Shown here: positions 18,245-27,889 of the stretch, piece by piece
Layout: each line of letters starts with the position of its first letter
Position numbering within the stretch: the stretch's first letter is position 1
Source of the DNA: Bacteroides sp. M10
Lineage (GTDB): Bacteria; Bacteroidota; Bacteroidia; Bacteroidales; Bacteroidaceae
Reading direction: 5' to 3'
NCBI RefSeq assembly: GCF_014334015.1
Contig: NZ_CP060488.1
Span: forward strand, 3,058,501 to 3,122,500
Length of the DNA stretch: 64,000 bases
The notes under the pieces: model-generated
The model's database searches: none
The model's input: only the letters and a program-made list of their open reading frames with translations
Told to the model about the DNA's origin: nothing
Made by a program: the position numbers and the translations under genes

Positions 18245-20929
18245 ATGAGGAATATGCGTTTGTTATTATGTGTAGGATTAATACACTGCTTATGTTGTAT
18301 GTCATCGTTTGTATATGGCAAAATAAAAGAGCCTCCTTTCATTCTGGCAGAATTAAAGTGTGAGAATTTGGTCAATCCTCTGGGCATTGATAATACCACT
18401 CCTCATTTCAGTTGGAAATTGAAAGGTAATGAATTAAGAGGCGGACAAGCCTATTATGAGATACAGGTTGCTTCGGATAGTATTTTACTGATCCAGGATA
18501 AAGCTGATTTGTGGAATACAGGAAAATTGAAGTCTGATAATTCGGTGATGGTGCCTTATCAAGGTGTTTCTTTATCTTCCCGTTCATTATGTTATTGGAG
18601 AGTTCGTGTGTGGAATTCTAAAAGGCAGGTTTCAGCATGGAGTCCGGTAGCTCGTTTTTCTATTGGTATTTTAGAACAATCACAAATGCACGGTGAATAT
18701 ATAGGGGCTTCTGTTGAGGGAGGGAAGATTTGTGCTCCTATTCTTCGCAAGAAAATAAATATAAAAAGAAAAGAAACTACATTTCTACACGTGAACACAT
18801 TAGGTTATCATGAGATTTATATTAATGGAGAAAAAGTAGGAGAAAGTGTTTTGGCACCTGCTGTATCTCATTTGACTAAGCGTTCCTTGATTGTTACTTA
18901 TGATGTAACTCCCTACTTAAGAGAGGGCGAAAATGACTTATTAATCTGGATTGGACAAGGATGGTATAAGAGCACTACTTTTGGAACAGCATATGATGGT
19001 CCATTAGTAAAGGCCGAACTGAATATCTTACGAAATGGAAAGTGGGAAGTGTTAACGAAAACCGATAATTCGTGGTGTGGACGTGAGAGTGGTTATGAAG
19101 ATACAGGGACTTGGCGTGCATTGCAGTTTGCTGGTGAAAGGGTGGATGGGAGAATTTTACCGACAGATCTTTCTTCACAAACTTTGGATAAAATGAGGTG
19201 GGCTTCAGTAGTAACGGTGAAAGTCCCAGATCATATCACTTCACCTCAAATGTGTGAGGTAAATAAAATCTATGAGAAATTACAACCTGTTTCTATAGAG
19301 AAGCTGAACGAAGACGTTTGGCTGGTAGATATGGGACGGGTACAAACCGGATGGTTTGAAATGCGCATGCCTATGTTGCCTATGGGGCATGAAATAATAA
19401 TGGAATACAGTGATAATTTGACTAAGGATGGGGCATTTGATAAGCAGGGCGAGAGTGATATTTATATCTCTGGTGGACGGGAAGGAGAATGCTTTAGAAA
19501 TAAGTTCAATCATCATGCCTATCGGTATGTACGCATTTCTAATCTTCCTGTAAGGCCGGAAAGTGAATGGATGAGATCTCTTCAGATTCACGGAGATTAT
19601 CAGAAAACCGCTACTTTTGAGTGTTCAGATGCCGATTTGAATACTATTCATAATATGATTCAGTATACAATGAAATGCCTCACTTTTAGCGGATATATGG
19701 TAGACTGTCCCCATTTGGAACGTGCCGGTTATGGTGGTGACGGAAACTCTTCAACAATATCTTTACAGACTATGTATGACGTATCTCCAACTTTTCTAAA
19801 CTGGGTACAAACATGGGGAGACTCCATGCGTGAGGGAGGTAGTTTACCGCATGTTGGACCTAATCCCGGTGCTGGTGGAGGTGGTCCTTATTGGTGTGGA
19901 TTCTTTGTATTGGCTCCTTGGAGAACTTATGTTAATTATGGTGATTCACGGCTAATAAAGAAATATTATTCTCAAATGAAAGAGTGGTTCAAGTATGTTG
20001 ATAAATATACAGTCGATGGTTTATTGAAACGCTGGCCTGATACAAAATATCGTGACTGGTATCTTGGCGATTGGCTGGCACCGATGGGAGTGGATTCCGG
20101 TGACCAGTCATCTGTGGATTTAGTAAGTAACTGTTTTATCAGTGAATGTCTGGGTACTATGAGTAAGGCAGCCCTAACGTTGGGTAAGAAAGAAGAAGCC
20201 GAAGAATTTGCAATACGTAAAGGAAAACTTAATGGGCTGATACATAGGACTTTTTATCATCCGAATGATGGCATTTATTCTACCGGTTCGCAGTTGGATA
20301 TGTGCTATCCTATGCTGGTAGGTGTCGTACCCGATTCTCTATATAGCAGAGTGAAAGAGAATATGATGGCTATCACTGCAGAAAAACATAAAGGACATAT
20401 AGCGGTTGGTTTGGTTGGAGTACCAATCCTGACAGAATGGGCTGTTCGGAATAAGAAGGTAGATTTCTTCTATCAGATGTTGAAGAAACGTGATTATCCC
20501 GGTTATTTGTATATGACTGATAATGGTGCTACAGCAACTTGGGAATACTGGAGTGGGGAACGTAGCCGGGTACATAACTGTTATAATGGGATTGGAACTT
20601 GGTTCTACCAAGCTGTAGGAGGAATACATCCTGATGAGTCTGTTCCGGGATATCGTCATATCTATATTGATCCTCAAATACCCCATGGAGTAACTTGGGC
20701 TAAAATCACGAAAGAATCTCCTTATGGTACTATTGGTGTCAATTGGAAATTGGAAGATGGTCAGCTGTATCTTCAATTGGCAATTCCTGCGGGAACAACT
20801 GCTACTGTTTGTATACCTGATAATGCTGTTTCGTGCAAGATAAACAATAAAAAGATGGGTATTCAAAAGAAAACAATAGTCGTAGATAGAGGAAACTATG
20901 ATTTTGTATTTGATTTGTATCCATACTAA
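18245..20929 (+). CDS. GH78 alpha-L-rhamnosidase, secreted
   Basis: This is an 894-residue protein with a Sec signal (about 1-26). Domain order matches GH78: N-terminal fibronectin-like domain (LVNPLGIDNTTPHFSWKL), a jelly-roll carbohydrate-binding domain (about 150-320), a linking domain, an alpha/alpha-barrel catalytic domain (about 470-790) and a C-terminal beta domain. The catalytic segment D487-C-P-H-L-E492-R carries the Asp and general acid Glu of the family. A second conserved segment reads TWEYWSGERSRVHNC. GH78 enzymes remove terminal alpha-L-rhamnose by inversion. It is probably transcribed with the SGNH gene. The IS630 element is inserted 13 bp after its stop. Confidence 0.93.
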   Translation: MRNMRLLLCVGLIHCLCCMSSFVYGKIKEPPFILAELKCENLVNPLGIDNTTPHFSWKLKGNELRGGQAYYEIQVASDSILLIQDKADLWNTGKLKSDNSVMVPYQGVSLSSRSLCYWRVRVWNSKRQVSAWSPVARFSIGILEQSQMHGEYIGASVEGGKICAPILRKKINIKRKETTFLHVNTLGYHEIYINGEKVGESVLAPAVSHLTKRSLIVTYDVTPYLREGENDLLIWIGQGWYKSTTFGTAYDGPLVKAELNILRNGKWEVLTKTDNSWCGRESGYEDTGTWRALQFAGERVDGRILPTDLSSQTLDKMRWASVVTVKVPDHITSPQMCEVNKIYEKLQPVSIEKLNEDVWLVDMGRVQTGWFEMRMPMLPMGHEIIMEYSDNLTKDGAFDKQGESDIYISGGREGECFRNKFNHHAYRYVRISNLPVRPESEWMRSLQIHGDYQKTATFECSDADLNTIHNMIQYTMKCLTFSGYMVDCPHLERAGYGGDGNSSTISLQTMYDVSPTFLNWVQTWGDSMREGGSLPHVGPNPGAGGGGPYWCGFFVLAPWRTYVNYGDSRLIKKYYSQMKEWFKYVDKYTVDGLLKRWPDTKYRDWYLGDWLAPMGVDSGDQSSVDLVSNCFISECLGTMSKAALTLGKKEEAEEFAIRKGKLNGLIHRTFYHPNDGIYSTGSQLDMCYPMLVGVVPDSLYSRVKENMMAITAEKHKGHIAVGLVGVPILTEWAVRNKKVDFFYQMLKKRDYPGYLYMTDNGATATWEYWSGERSRVHNCYNGIGTWFYQAVGGIHPDESVPGYRHIYIDPQIPHGVTWAKITKESPYGTIGVNWKLEDGQLYLQLAIPAGTTATVCIPDNAVSCKINNKKMGIQKKTIVVDRGNYDFVFDLYPY

Positions 20930-20961
20930 ATTTTATATTAAGTAACTGTTCAAAATTAATT

Positions 20962-21591
20962 TTACAAATATGAATAATTCACGAATAAGTTCGTACCCAC
21001 AGACGCCAAGGCCCTGTTCGTACAATAGAAAAGCGAGTCCGTAGTCTCGTAATCTATCGGTCTTATCCATTTACCCTTAAGTATACGCCAAAGAATCTCG
21101 GCAGGATTAAGTTCTGGAGAATAAGGTGGAAGATAGAAGAGGAACAATCCTCTTTTCTCCCAAATTTTCCTCAGTTCTTTAACTTTCCGATTTCTATGAA
21201 CAGAAGCATTGTCCAAGACAATTACAGTCTTCTTCGTTACATTGAAAGAGAATCTGTCAAGATAGTCCACAATCTTGTCTGCGTTGATGGACTCTTTTGT
21301 GGTAAAGCCTTTATATTGGTTCCTTTTGGTAATCATGCCAAAAATATTAAGCCGGGCAGCTTTCTCGGATGGGATGTAAATATCCTCATTCTTGAATTGC
21401 CAGCCATATGGAACATAACCATTTGTACAGACATGACTTTCGTCGGCATAATATAGCACAAGTTCTCCTTTGGAATCAAGTTCTTCAAGTTCTTGCAACT
21501 TCTCTTTCTTGTATGCGTAGAGCTGCGGTGAGGGTTTGCCCCTTGGGCGTTTTCTTATACGCTTATATCTTGCACCAATGTTTCTAAAAAA
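20962..21591 (-). CDS. IS630 transposase orfB (DDE catalytic part, entered by -1 frameshift)
   Basis: The frame is open from the slippery site at 21585-21591 to the stop at 20962. It reads the family segment YKRIRKRPRGKPSPQLY, then the catalytic triad: YADES (first Asp), VLDNASVHRN (second Asp) and SPELNPAE (Glu). A free TTG start exists at 21498, but it would drop the conserved YKRIRKR part, so production as an orfA-orfB fusion by frameshifting is more likely. The fusion would be about 335 residues, the normal transposase size. No disabling mutation was seen. Confidence 0.85.
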   Translation of the reverse strand, partial: FFRNIGARYKRIRKRPRGKPSPQLYAYKKEKLQELEELDSKGELVLYYADESHVCTNGYVPYGWQFKNEDIYIPSEKAARLNIFGMITKRNQYKGFTTKESINADKIVDYLDRFSFNVTKKTVIVLDNASVHRNRKVKELRKIWEKRGLFLFYLPPYSPELNPAEILWRILKGKWIRPIDYETTDSLFYCTNRALASVGTNLFVNYSYL

Positions 21592-21971
21592 CGTTTGAAA
21601 GTAATATCACTGGCTTCTTTACCAGTCGCATTCTGCCATGCTTCACGTGCTTTGGACACACTCTGACGGTCTTCCTCAATTGCCTTGCGGACTGCTTCTT
21701 CATCAGAACAATCCATAATAGGCTTTCGCCCCTGACCAGGACGTGTCTCCAAGCCTTTGATGCCATTTTCTTCATAACGTTTTACCCATGTGTAGACAGT
21801 AGGTACTGTTACCTCAAGCATTTCTGCTATTTGGGGAGCTGATTTACCTTCTGACTTCAGCAATATGGATTTGCATCTGATACGAAAACTATGAGTAGGG
21901 CCATTATGATAGCCTTTCTCTAATTTGAGGCGATCAACCTCTGATAATTCAAGTACTTTTATTGGTTTCAT
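21555..21971 (-). CDS. IS630 transposase orfA (DNA-binding part)
   Basis: This is a 138-residue frame from the ATG at 21971 (MKPIKVLELSEVDRLKLEKG); an upstream in-frame ATG at 22007 is possible but less typical. It contains the helix-turn-helix SAPQIAEMLEVTVPTVYTWV and the linker KGLETRPGQGRKP characteristic of IS630 transposases. It ends shortly after a slippery run, where orfB continues in the -1 frame. Alone it may act as an inhibitor of transposition or as the frameshift precursor. Confidence 0.85.
   Translation of the reverse strand: MKPIKVLELSEVDRLKLEKGYHNGPTHSFRIRCKSILLKSEGKSAPQIAEMLEVTVPTVYTWVKRYEENGIKGLETRPGQGRKPIMDCSDEEAVRKAIEEDRQSVSKAREAWQNATGKEASDITFKRFLETLVQDISV
21585..21591 (-). 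promoter_or_regulatory. Programmed -1 ribosomal frameshift site
   Basis: On the minus strand the orfA codons TTT TTA are preceded by T, giving the heptamer T TTT TTA (X XXY YYZ form). A -1 slip joins orfA to orfB exactly where the IS630 family sequence continues (...FKRF then RNIGARYKRIRKR). Confidence 0.8.
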
Positions 21972-22240
21972 AATTCTATTTTTTCTATAAAACGGAAAAT
22001 GAACCATATTAGTACTGATATATATAAATAATTTAGATCACCTACTTATTGAATTTATGGTTTATATTTTTTGTACTGTTAAGTAGTCTTTTACTCTACG
22101 GAACAAATTGGCTAATATGTTAAAATAGAATGATGTTGCGACATGCATTATTTTCTTTTTTCCTGTTTACTAGAGCAAGGATTTAGTGGTAATTGTATTT
22201 TTATTCGTCTTAAAGAAGTAAATAACTATCATATAATAAT

Positions 22241-24529
22241 ATGCAAATGATAACTATCAAAAATCTATTGACTTGTATTGTTACAGTCTTTATTTCCACT
22301 GGAATATACGCTCAAACGAAAGACTTGGTGCAATACGTCAATACGTTGCAGGGCACTGATTCCCATTTTGGATTAAGTTATGGAAATACATATCCTACTA
22401 CCGGTATGCCCTATGCCATGCATACGTGGTCTGCACAAACCGGAAAGAATGGAGAGGGCTGGAAGTATCAGTATGCGGTAGATGCCATCAGAGGATTCTG
22501 CCAGTCACATCAATGCAGCCCGTGGATGAGTGATTATGCCGTATATTCTTTTATGCCGATGGTGGGAGAACTAGTCGTTAATCAGGATAAACGGGCGACG
22601 AAATTTAGTCATGACAATGAAATTGCCAAGCCGCATTATTATAAAGTAACACTGAATAATGGCATTACCACCGAAATGGCACCGACTACCCGCGGCGTGC
22701 ATTTGCGTTTTTCCTATCCCTCTACCGGAGATGCCTATCTGGTGATCGACGGATATACAGATATGAGTGAAATCAAAATAGATCCCGCCAAGAGACAAAT
22801 ATCCGGTTGGGTGAATAACCAGCGTTTTGTAAATAATTCTAAGACATTCCGCAGCTATTTCGTTGTGCAATTCGATAAAGCATTTGAAGATTACGGCGTA
22901 TGGGAAAATCAGAAAGATGAAATCTTCTCTAAAAAACAGGAGGGAGCAGGCAAAGGTTATGGTGCTTATATCAAGTTTAAAAAAGGCTCGAAAGTACAGG
23001 CTAAGGCAGCCTCTTCCTATATCAGTGCAGAACAGGCTGTGATTACTTTGAACGATGAACTGGGTAAAGACTCCAATCTGGAAACCACTAAAGCCCGTGG
23101 ACAAAAAACATGGAATGAACTGCTGAACAGAATTCAGGTAGAGGGTGGAACAGAAGAACAAATGAAGACTTTTTATTCATGTCTGTTCCGTGCTAATCTC
23201 TTCTCACGTAAATTCTACGAACGTAAAGCGAACGGAGAACCTTATTATTACAGCCCTTACGATGGCAAAGTATATGACGGATATATGTATACCGATAATG
23301 GATTCTGGGATACTTTCCGTTCACAGTTCCCACTGACCAATATTCTTCATCCCACTATGCAAGGACGCTACATGAATGCTTTGCTTGCCGCACAGGAACA
23401 ATGCGGGTGGCTGCCATCCTGGTCGGCTCCCGGAGAAACGGGAGGAATGTTGGGTAATCACTCCATCTCATTATTGGCAGACGCATGGGCAAAAGGCATC
23501 CGTACCTTCGACCCGGAAAAAGCATTGAAAGCATACGCACACGAAGCGATGAACAAAGGTCCTTGGGGAGGAGCCAACGGACGCGGCTTCTGGAAAGAAT
23601 ATTTTGAACTGGGATATGTTCCTTATCCGGAATCAATGGGATCAAGTGCCCAGACCATGGAATATGCTTATGATGACTTCTGTGGTTACCAGCTGGCAAA
23701 AATGGTCGGAAATAAACACTATCAGGAAGTTTTTGCCCGTCAGATGTACAACTATAAGAATGTATTCGATCCATCCATCGGCTTTATGCGTGGAAAAGGA
23801 GTCGATGGCAAATGGCAGGAACCGTTTGACCCGCTGGAATGGGGCGGACCTTTCTGTGAGGGCAATGCTTGGCATTATACCTGGTCGGTATTCCATGATA
23901 CCGAAGGATTAATCAACTTGTTCGGAAGCGATGAGAAGTTTACTACTAAAATAGATTCAGTGTTTACCCTGCCCAGCACTATCAAGCCGGGAACATACGG
24001 AGGAGTGATCCATGAAATGAAAGAAATGGAAATCGCAGGGATGGGACAGTATGCGCATGGCAATCAGCCGATTCAGCACATGCCTTACCTGTATAGCTAT
24101 GCCGGACAGCCATGGAAAACACAGTATTGGGTACGTCAGATTGTTGAAAGACTCTATAATTCAACAGAAAGAGGATATCCGGGTGACGAAGACCAAGGCG
24201 GTATGTCATCCTGGTATATATTAAGCTCATTAGGCATTTATGCCGTTTGTCCGGGTACGGATGAATATGTGATTGGCAGTCCATTATTTAAAAAGGCTAC
24301 CATAACGCTGGAAAACGGAAATAAGTTTGTGATCGAAGCAAATAACAACAATAAAGAGAATGTCTATATCCAGTCTGCTACTTTGAATGGGCGTGTATTG
24401 GACAAGAATTTTATTAAATATGACGATATAGCAGACGGTGGTACGCTCCGTTTTGAAATGGGAGGGCAACCGAATAAAGAAAGATGTACGTCAAAATATG
24501 CCGCTCCTTTCTCTCTGTCGAAAGAATAA
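22241..24529 (+). CDS. GH92-family enzyme with Gln in the catalytic-acid position
   Basis: This is a 762-residue secreted protein (Sec signal about 1-24, ending GIYAQ). GH92 features are clear: DLVQYVNTLQGTDS and YGNTYPTTGMPYAMHTW at the N-terminus, and YPG648-D-E-D651-QGGMSSW carrying the base aspartates. The catalytic-acid segment, normally GNEP, reads GN-Gln609-P (HGNQPIQHMPYLY); the CAG codon is unambiguous. In characterised GH92 proteins this change occurs in enzymes that hydrolyse mannose-1-phosphate diesters, where no acid is needed. It heads a five-gene operon; the next GH92 gene follows after 23 bp. Substrate is inferred, not shown. Confidence 0.92.
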   Translation: MQMITIKNLLTCIVTVFISTGIYAQTKDLVQYVNTLQGTDSHFGLSYGNTYPTTGMPYAMHTWSAQTGKNGEGWKYQYAVDAIRGFCQSHQCSPWMSDYAVYSFMPMVGELVVNQDKRATKFSHDNEIAKPHYYKVTLNNGITTEMAPTTRGVHLRFSYPSTGDAYLVIDGYTDMSEIKIDPAKRQISGWVNNQRFVNNSKTFRSYFVVQFDKAFEDYGVWENQKDEIFSKKQEGAGKGYGAYIKFKKGSKVQAKAASSYISAEQAVITLNDELGKDSNLETTKARGQKTWNELLNRIQVEGGTEEQMKTFYSCLFRANLFSRKFYERKANGEPYYYSPYDGKVYDGYMYTDNGFWDTFRSQFPLTNILHPTMQGRYMNALLAAQEQCGWLPSWSAPGETGGMLGNHSISLLADAWAKGIRTFDPEKALKAYAHEAMNKGPWGGANGRGFWKEYFELGYVPYPESMGSSAQTMEYAYDDFCGYQLAKMVGNKHYQEVFARQMYNYKNVFDPSIGFMRGKGVDGKWQEPFDPLEWGGPFCEGNAWHYTWSVFHDTEGLINLFGSDEKFTTKIDSVFTLPSTIKPGTYGGVIHEMKEMEIAGMGQYAHGNQPIQHMPYLYSYAGQPWKTQYWVRQIVERLYNSTERGYPGDEDQGGMSSWYILSSLGIYAVCPGTDEYVIGSPLFKKATITLENGNKFVIEANNNNKENVYIQSATLNGRVLDKNFIKYDDIADGGTLRFEMGGQPNKERCTSKYAAPFSLSKE

Positions 24530-24552
24530 GAAAAGAAACAACGAAATACAGT

Positions 24553-26709
24553 ATGAAAAATAAAGTTTTAACAGGTTTATTATTGGTATTGATTGGAGGG
24601 TGGGGGAGCCTCCTGGCACAGAATGCCGGGAGCAATTATGCCCGTCAGGTGAATACACTGATAGGTACAAAAGGCGTTGGTCTGACTTCGGGATATCTTT
24701 ATCCCGGAGCCACCTATCCTTATGGAATGGTGCAGTTCACCCCTTCTTACTTTTCCAAACGTTCCGGATTTGTCATCAACCAATTGAGTGGCGGCGGTTG
24801 CGAACACATGGGCAACTTCCCTACTTTTCCGGTAAAAGGCAAACTGAAGATGTCTCCGGACAACATTCTCAACTATCGTATCAATATCTCTGAAGAAAAA
24901 GGACACGCAGGTTATTATGAGGCAATGGTGCAGGAAGACATCAAAGCCAAACTGACTGTGACCGAAAGAACCGGTATGGCGAATTATGAATATCCGGCAG
25001 ATCAACAATATGGTACGGTCATTATCGGTGGAGGTATCTCCGCCACTCCGATCGAGCAGGCAGCCGTTGTAATCACTGCACCGAATAAGTGTGAAGGATA
25101 TGCAGAGGGTGGCAATTTCTGCGGTCTGCGTACACCGTATAAAGTCTATTTCGTTGCAGAATTTGATGCCGATGCCTTGGAATCGGGAACCTGGAAAAGA
25201 GATGAACTGAAACCGAACACCACTTTTGCCGAGGGAGAATATTCCGGAGTCTACTTTACTTTTGATGTAAGCAAGAAGAAAAATATCCAGTATAAGATTG
25301 GTGTTTCTTATGTTTCCGTAGAAAATGCACGTGAGAATCTGAAAGCAGAGAATACCGGATGGGACTTCTTACAGATTCAAAACCAGGCAGAATCCAAATG
25401 GAATGACTACTTGGGTAAAATCGAAGTAGAGGGCACTAATCCAGACCGGACCACTCAATTTTATACCCATTTGTATCGTTCGTTCATTCACCCGAATGTA
25501 TGTAGTGATGTGAACGGAGAGTATATGGGAGCTGATTTCAAGGTGCATAAGTCCCGTTCTAAACATTACACCTCTTTCAGCAACTGGGATACCTATCGCA
25601 CACAGATTCAATTATTGTCGATGCTCGATCCCGAAGTAGCTTCTGATATTGTGATTTCTCACCAACTGTTTGCTGAAGAAGCTGGCGGCGCTTATCCCCG
25701 TTGGGTCATGGCGAATATTGAAACCGGAGTGATGCAAGGAGATCCGACTCCTATCCTGATCTCTAATGCCTATGCTTTTGGTGCCCGTAATTATGATCCG
25801 AAGCCGATTTTCAAAATAATGAGAAAGGGAGCCGAAGAACCGGGAGCAATGTCGCAGAATGTGGAGGCGCGTCCGGGATTGAAACAGTATTTGGATAAAG
25901 GATACTATAATGCTTCCATTCAATTGGAATATACTTCTGCGGATTTTGCCATCGGACAGTTTGCATTGCACGCCGTAGGAGATGAATTTGCAAGTTGGCG
26001 TTATTTTCATTTTGCCCGTTCATGGAAGAATCTGTACAATCCGGAAACCGGCTGGTTGCAATCACGTAATCCGGATGGTTCGTGGAAACCTCTGACTGAA
26101 GACTTCCGTGAATCGACCTATAAGAATTATTTCTGGATGGTGCCTTACGATATTGCCGGTCTGATTGAAATAATCGGTGGAAAAGCCGCGGCAGAGAAAC
26201 GTTTGGACGAATTCTTCACCCGTCTGGATGCCGGCTACAATGATGCCTGGTTTGCTTCCGGCAATGAACCGAGTTTCCATATCCCCTGGATATACAACTG
26301 GGTGGGAACTCCCTACAAAGCACAGGAAATTATCAACCGTGTATTGAATGAACAGTATTCAAGTAAAATTGACGGTCTGCCGGGTAATGATGATTTAGGT
26401 ACGATGGGTGCTTGGTATGTGTTTGCCTGTATCGGTCTTTATCCCGAAATACCGGGAATAGGAGGCTTTACTGTAAATACACCAATCTTTTCATCGGTGA
26501 AAGTTCATCTGAAGAAAGGAGATATAGTGATAAAAGGCGGTTCGGAAAAGAATATCTATATCAAATCGATGAAGTTGAATGGCAAACCGTATGATAGTAC
26601 ATGGATAGACTGGGATCAACTTAATAATGGTGGGACTATTGATTTTGCTACCTCGGCCAAACCCGATGTAAAATGGGGAACTAAAGTGGTGCCTCCCTCT
26701 TTCCCTTAA
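24553..26709 (+). CDS. GH92 exo-alpha-mannosidase, secreted
   Basis: This is a 718-residue protein from the ATG at 24553; the frame extends upstream into the previous gene, but MKNKVLTGLLLVLIGGWGS is the proper signal peptide start. It has the GH92 N-terminus (YARQVNTLIGTKG, YPGATYPYGMVQFTPSYF), the catalytic-acid segment SGNEP with Glu572 and the base segment LPG611-N-D-D614-LGTMGAW. All expected catalytic residues are present, in contrast to its upstream neighbour. It probably trims alpha-linked mannose from the same glycan. It ends 41 bp before the GH130 gene. Confidence 0.94.
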   Translation: MKNKVLTGLLLVLIGGWGSLLAQNAGSNYARQVNTLIGTKGVGLTSGYLYPGATYPYGMVQFTPSYFSKRSGFVINQLSGGGCEHMGNFPTFPVKGKLKMSPDNILNYRINISEEKGHAGYYEAMVQEDIKAKLTVTERTGMANYEYPADQQYGTVIIGGGISATPIEQAAVVITAPNKCEGYAEGGNFCGLRTPYKVYFVAEFDADALESGTWKRDELKPNTTFAEGEYSGVYFTFDVSKKKNIQYKIGVSYVSVENARENLKAENTGWDFLQIQNQAESKWNDYLGKIEVEGTNPDRTTQFYTHLYRSFIHPNVCSDVNGEYMGADFKVHKSRSKHYTSFSNWDTYRTQIQLLSMLDPEVASDIVISHQLFAEEAGGAYPRWVMANIETGVMQGDPTPILISNAYAFGARNYDPKPIFKIMRKGAEEPGAMSQNVEARPGLKQYLDKGYYNASIQLEYTSADFAIGQFALHAVGDEFASWRYFHFARSWKNLYNPETGWLQSRNPDGSWKPLTEDFRESTYKNYFWMVPYDIAGLIEIIGGKAAAEKRLDEFFTRLDAGYNDAWFASGNEPSFHIPWIYNWVGTPYKAQEIINRVLNEQYSSKIDGLPGNDDLGTMGAWYVFACIGLYPEIPGIGGFTVNTPIFSSVKVHLKKGDIVIKGGSEKNIYIKSMKLNGKPYDSTWIDWDQLNNGGTIDFATSAKPDVKWGTKVVPPSFP

Positions 26710-26750
26710 AAAGAAAGTAAGTCGGTTAATAACTAATATCAAACGTAAGA

Positions 26751-27884
26751 ATGAAAAGAAAACTACAGAACATAGCTTATCTACTGATGGCTGCCGCATT
26801 CGTTACTTCATGCGGCGAGAAGAAACAAACATCCGAATTTCCGGATTGGGCGTGGGCGGACTTCCAGCGTCCGGAAGGCGTTAATCCAATTATCTCACCT
26901 GATACTACTGCTATTTTCTATTGTCCGATGAGGCAGGATTCAGTGGCATGGGAGGCGAGCGATACATTCAATCCGGCTGCCACCGTTTATGATGGAAAAG
27001 TTGTAGTGCTCTATCGGGCTGAAGATAATTCGGCAACCGGTATCGGTTCACGTACTTCCCGTTTAGGATACGCTTCTTCCGACAACGGAATCCATTTCCA
27101 ACGAATGACTGTTCCCGTATTTTATCCGGCAGACGATAGCCAGAAAGAACTCGAGAATCCGGGTGGTTGCGAAGACCCACGCGTTGCCGTAACAGAAGAC
27201 GGACTCTATGTAATGCATTACACACAATGGAACCGTAAACAGGCACGTTTGGCAGTGGCCACTTCACGTGACCTCCAAACTTGGGAAAAACACGGACCTG
27301 CTTTTGCCAAAGCCTATAATGGAAGATTTCTGGATGAATTTTCAAAGTCTGCCTCTATCCTGACTAAATTAGTCGACGGCAAACAAGTGATCGCCCAAAT
27401 AGATGGGAAATACTGGATGTATTGGGGAGAAAAGTTTGTCAATGTAGCTACCTCCACAGACCTCGTCAACTGGGAACCAATGTTGGATGAAAACGGCGAA
27501 TTCCTGAAAGTCATGATACCCCGTCCGGGTAAATTCGACAGTGACCTGACCGAGTGTGGTCCTCCTGCTATCCTGACAGATAAAGGAATCCTGTTGTTTT
27601 ATAACGGTAAAAATAAATCGGGTGCAGAGGGAGATACGCTTTATACAGCGAATTCTTATTGTGCCGGACAAGCTCTGTTTGATAGTAAAGACCCTGCCAA
27701 ACTGATCGATCGTCTGGATAAACCGTTCTATACTCCCGAATCAGACTTTGAGAAAAGCGGACAATATCCTGCCGGAACGGTATTTATCGAGGGACTTGTA
27801 TTCCACAACCAGAAGTGGTTCCTCTATTATGGCTGTGCTGATTCTCGCGTGGCAGTTGCCGTATACGATCCTCTCAAAAAATAA
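26751..27884 (+). CDS. GH130 beta-mannoside hydrolase or phosphorylase, lipoprotein
   Basis: This is a 377-residue lipoprotein (AAFVTSC, Cys about 21). The five-bladed propeller of GH130 is recognisable: FNPAATVYDGKVVVLYRAED, TSRLGYASSDNGIHF, and the signature GGCE141-D142-PRVA with the catalytic Asp. GH130 contains intracellular mannosyl phosphorylases and surface or periplasmic beta-1,2-mannosidases. A lipid anchor favours the hydrolase type, since free phosphate use outside the cell is unlikely. Its position after two GH92 genes suggests removal of beta-mannose caps from mannan. It is followed after 5 bp by the GH43 gene. Confidence 0.88.
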   Translation: MKRKLQNIAYLLMAAAFVTSCGEKKQTSEFPDWAWADFQRPEGVNPIISPDTTAIFYCPMRQDSVAWEASDTFNPAATVYDGKVVVLYRAEDNSATGIGSRTSRLGYASSDNGIHFQRMTVPVFYPADDSQKELENPGGCEDPRVAVTEDGLYVMHYTQWNRKQARLAVATSRDLQTWEKHGPAFAKAYNGRFLDEFSKSASILTKLVDGKQVIAQIDGKYWMYWGEKFVNVATSTDLVNWEPMLDENGEFLKVMIPRPGKFDSDLTECGPPAILTDKGILLFYNGKNKSGAEGDTLYTANSYCAGQALFDSKDPAKLIDRLDKPFYTPESDFEKSGQYPAGTVFIEGLVFHNQKWFLYYGCADSRVAVAVYDPLKK

Positions 27885-27889
27885 AGAAA

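Larger units (their letters stand above)
20945..22079 (-). mobile_element. IS630-family insertion sequence, apparently intact
   Basis: The element is about 1135 bp and bounded by imperfect inverted repeats. Including the flanking TA they are TAACTGTTCAAAA at 20943-20955 and TTTTGTACTGTTA at 22069-22081 (11 of 13 positions pair). TA on each side (20943-20944, 22080-22081) is the target duplication typical of IS630/Tc1-mariner elements. It holds one transposase split over two frames (orfA, orfB) on the minus strand, with the complete DDE triad. It lies between the GH78 gene and the second mannoside operon, and interrupts no recognisable gene. Confidence 0.88.

Noticed and set aside
20962..22007. 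IS630 transposase considered as a frameshifted pseudogene
   Set aside because: A slippery T TTT TTA heptamer lies exactly at the frame change and the fused product matches the family, so programmed frameshifting explains it.
24484..24552. Upstream start of the second GH92 gene, overlapping the previous gene
   Set aside because: A proper signal peptide begins at 24553; the longer form would bury it behind 23 polar residues.
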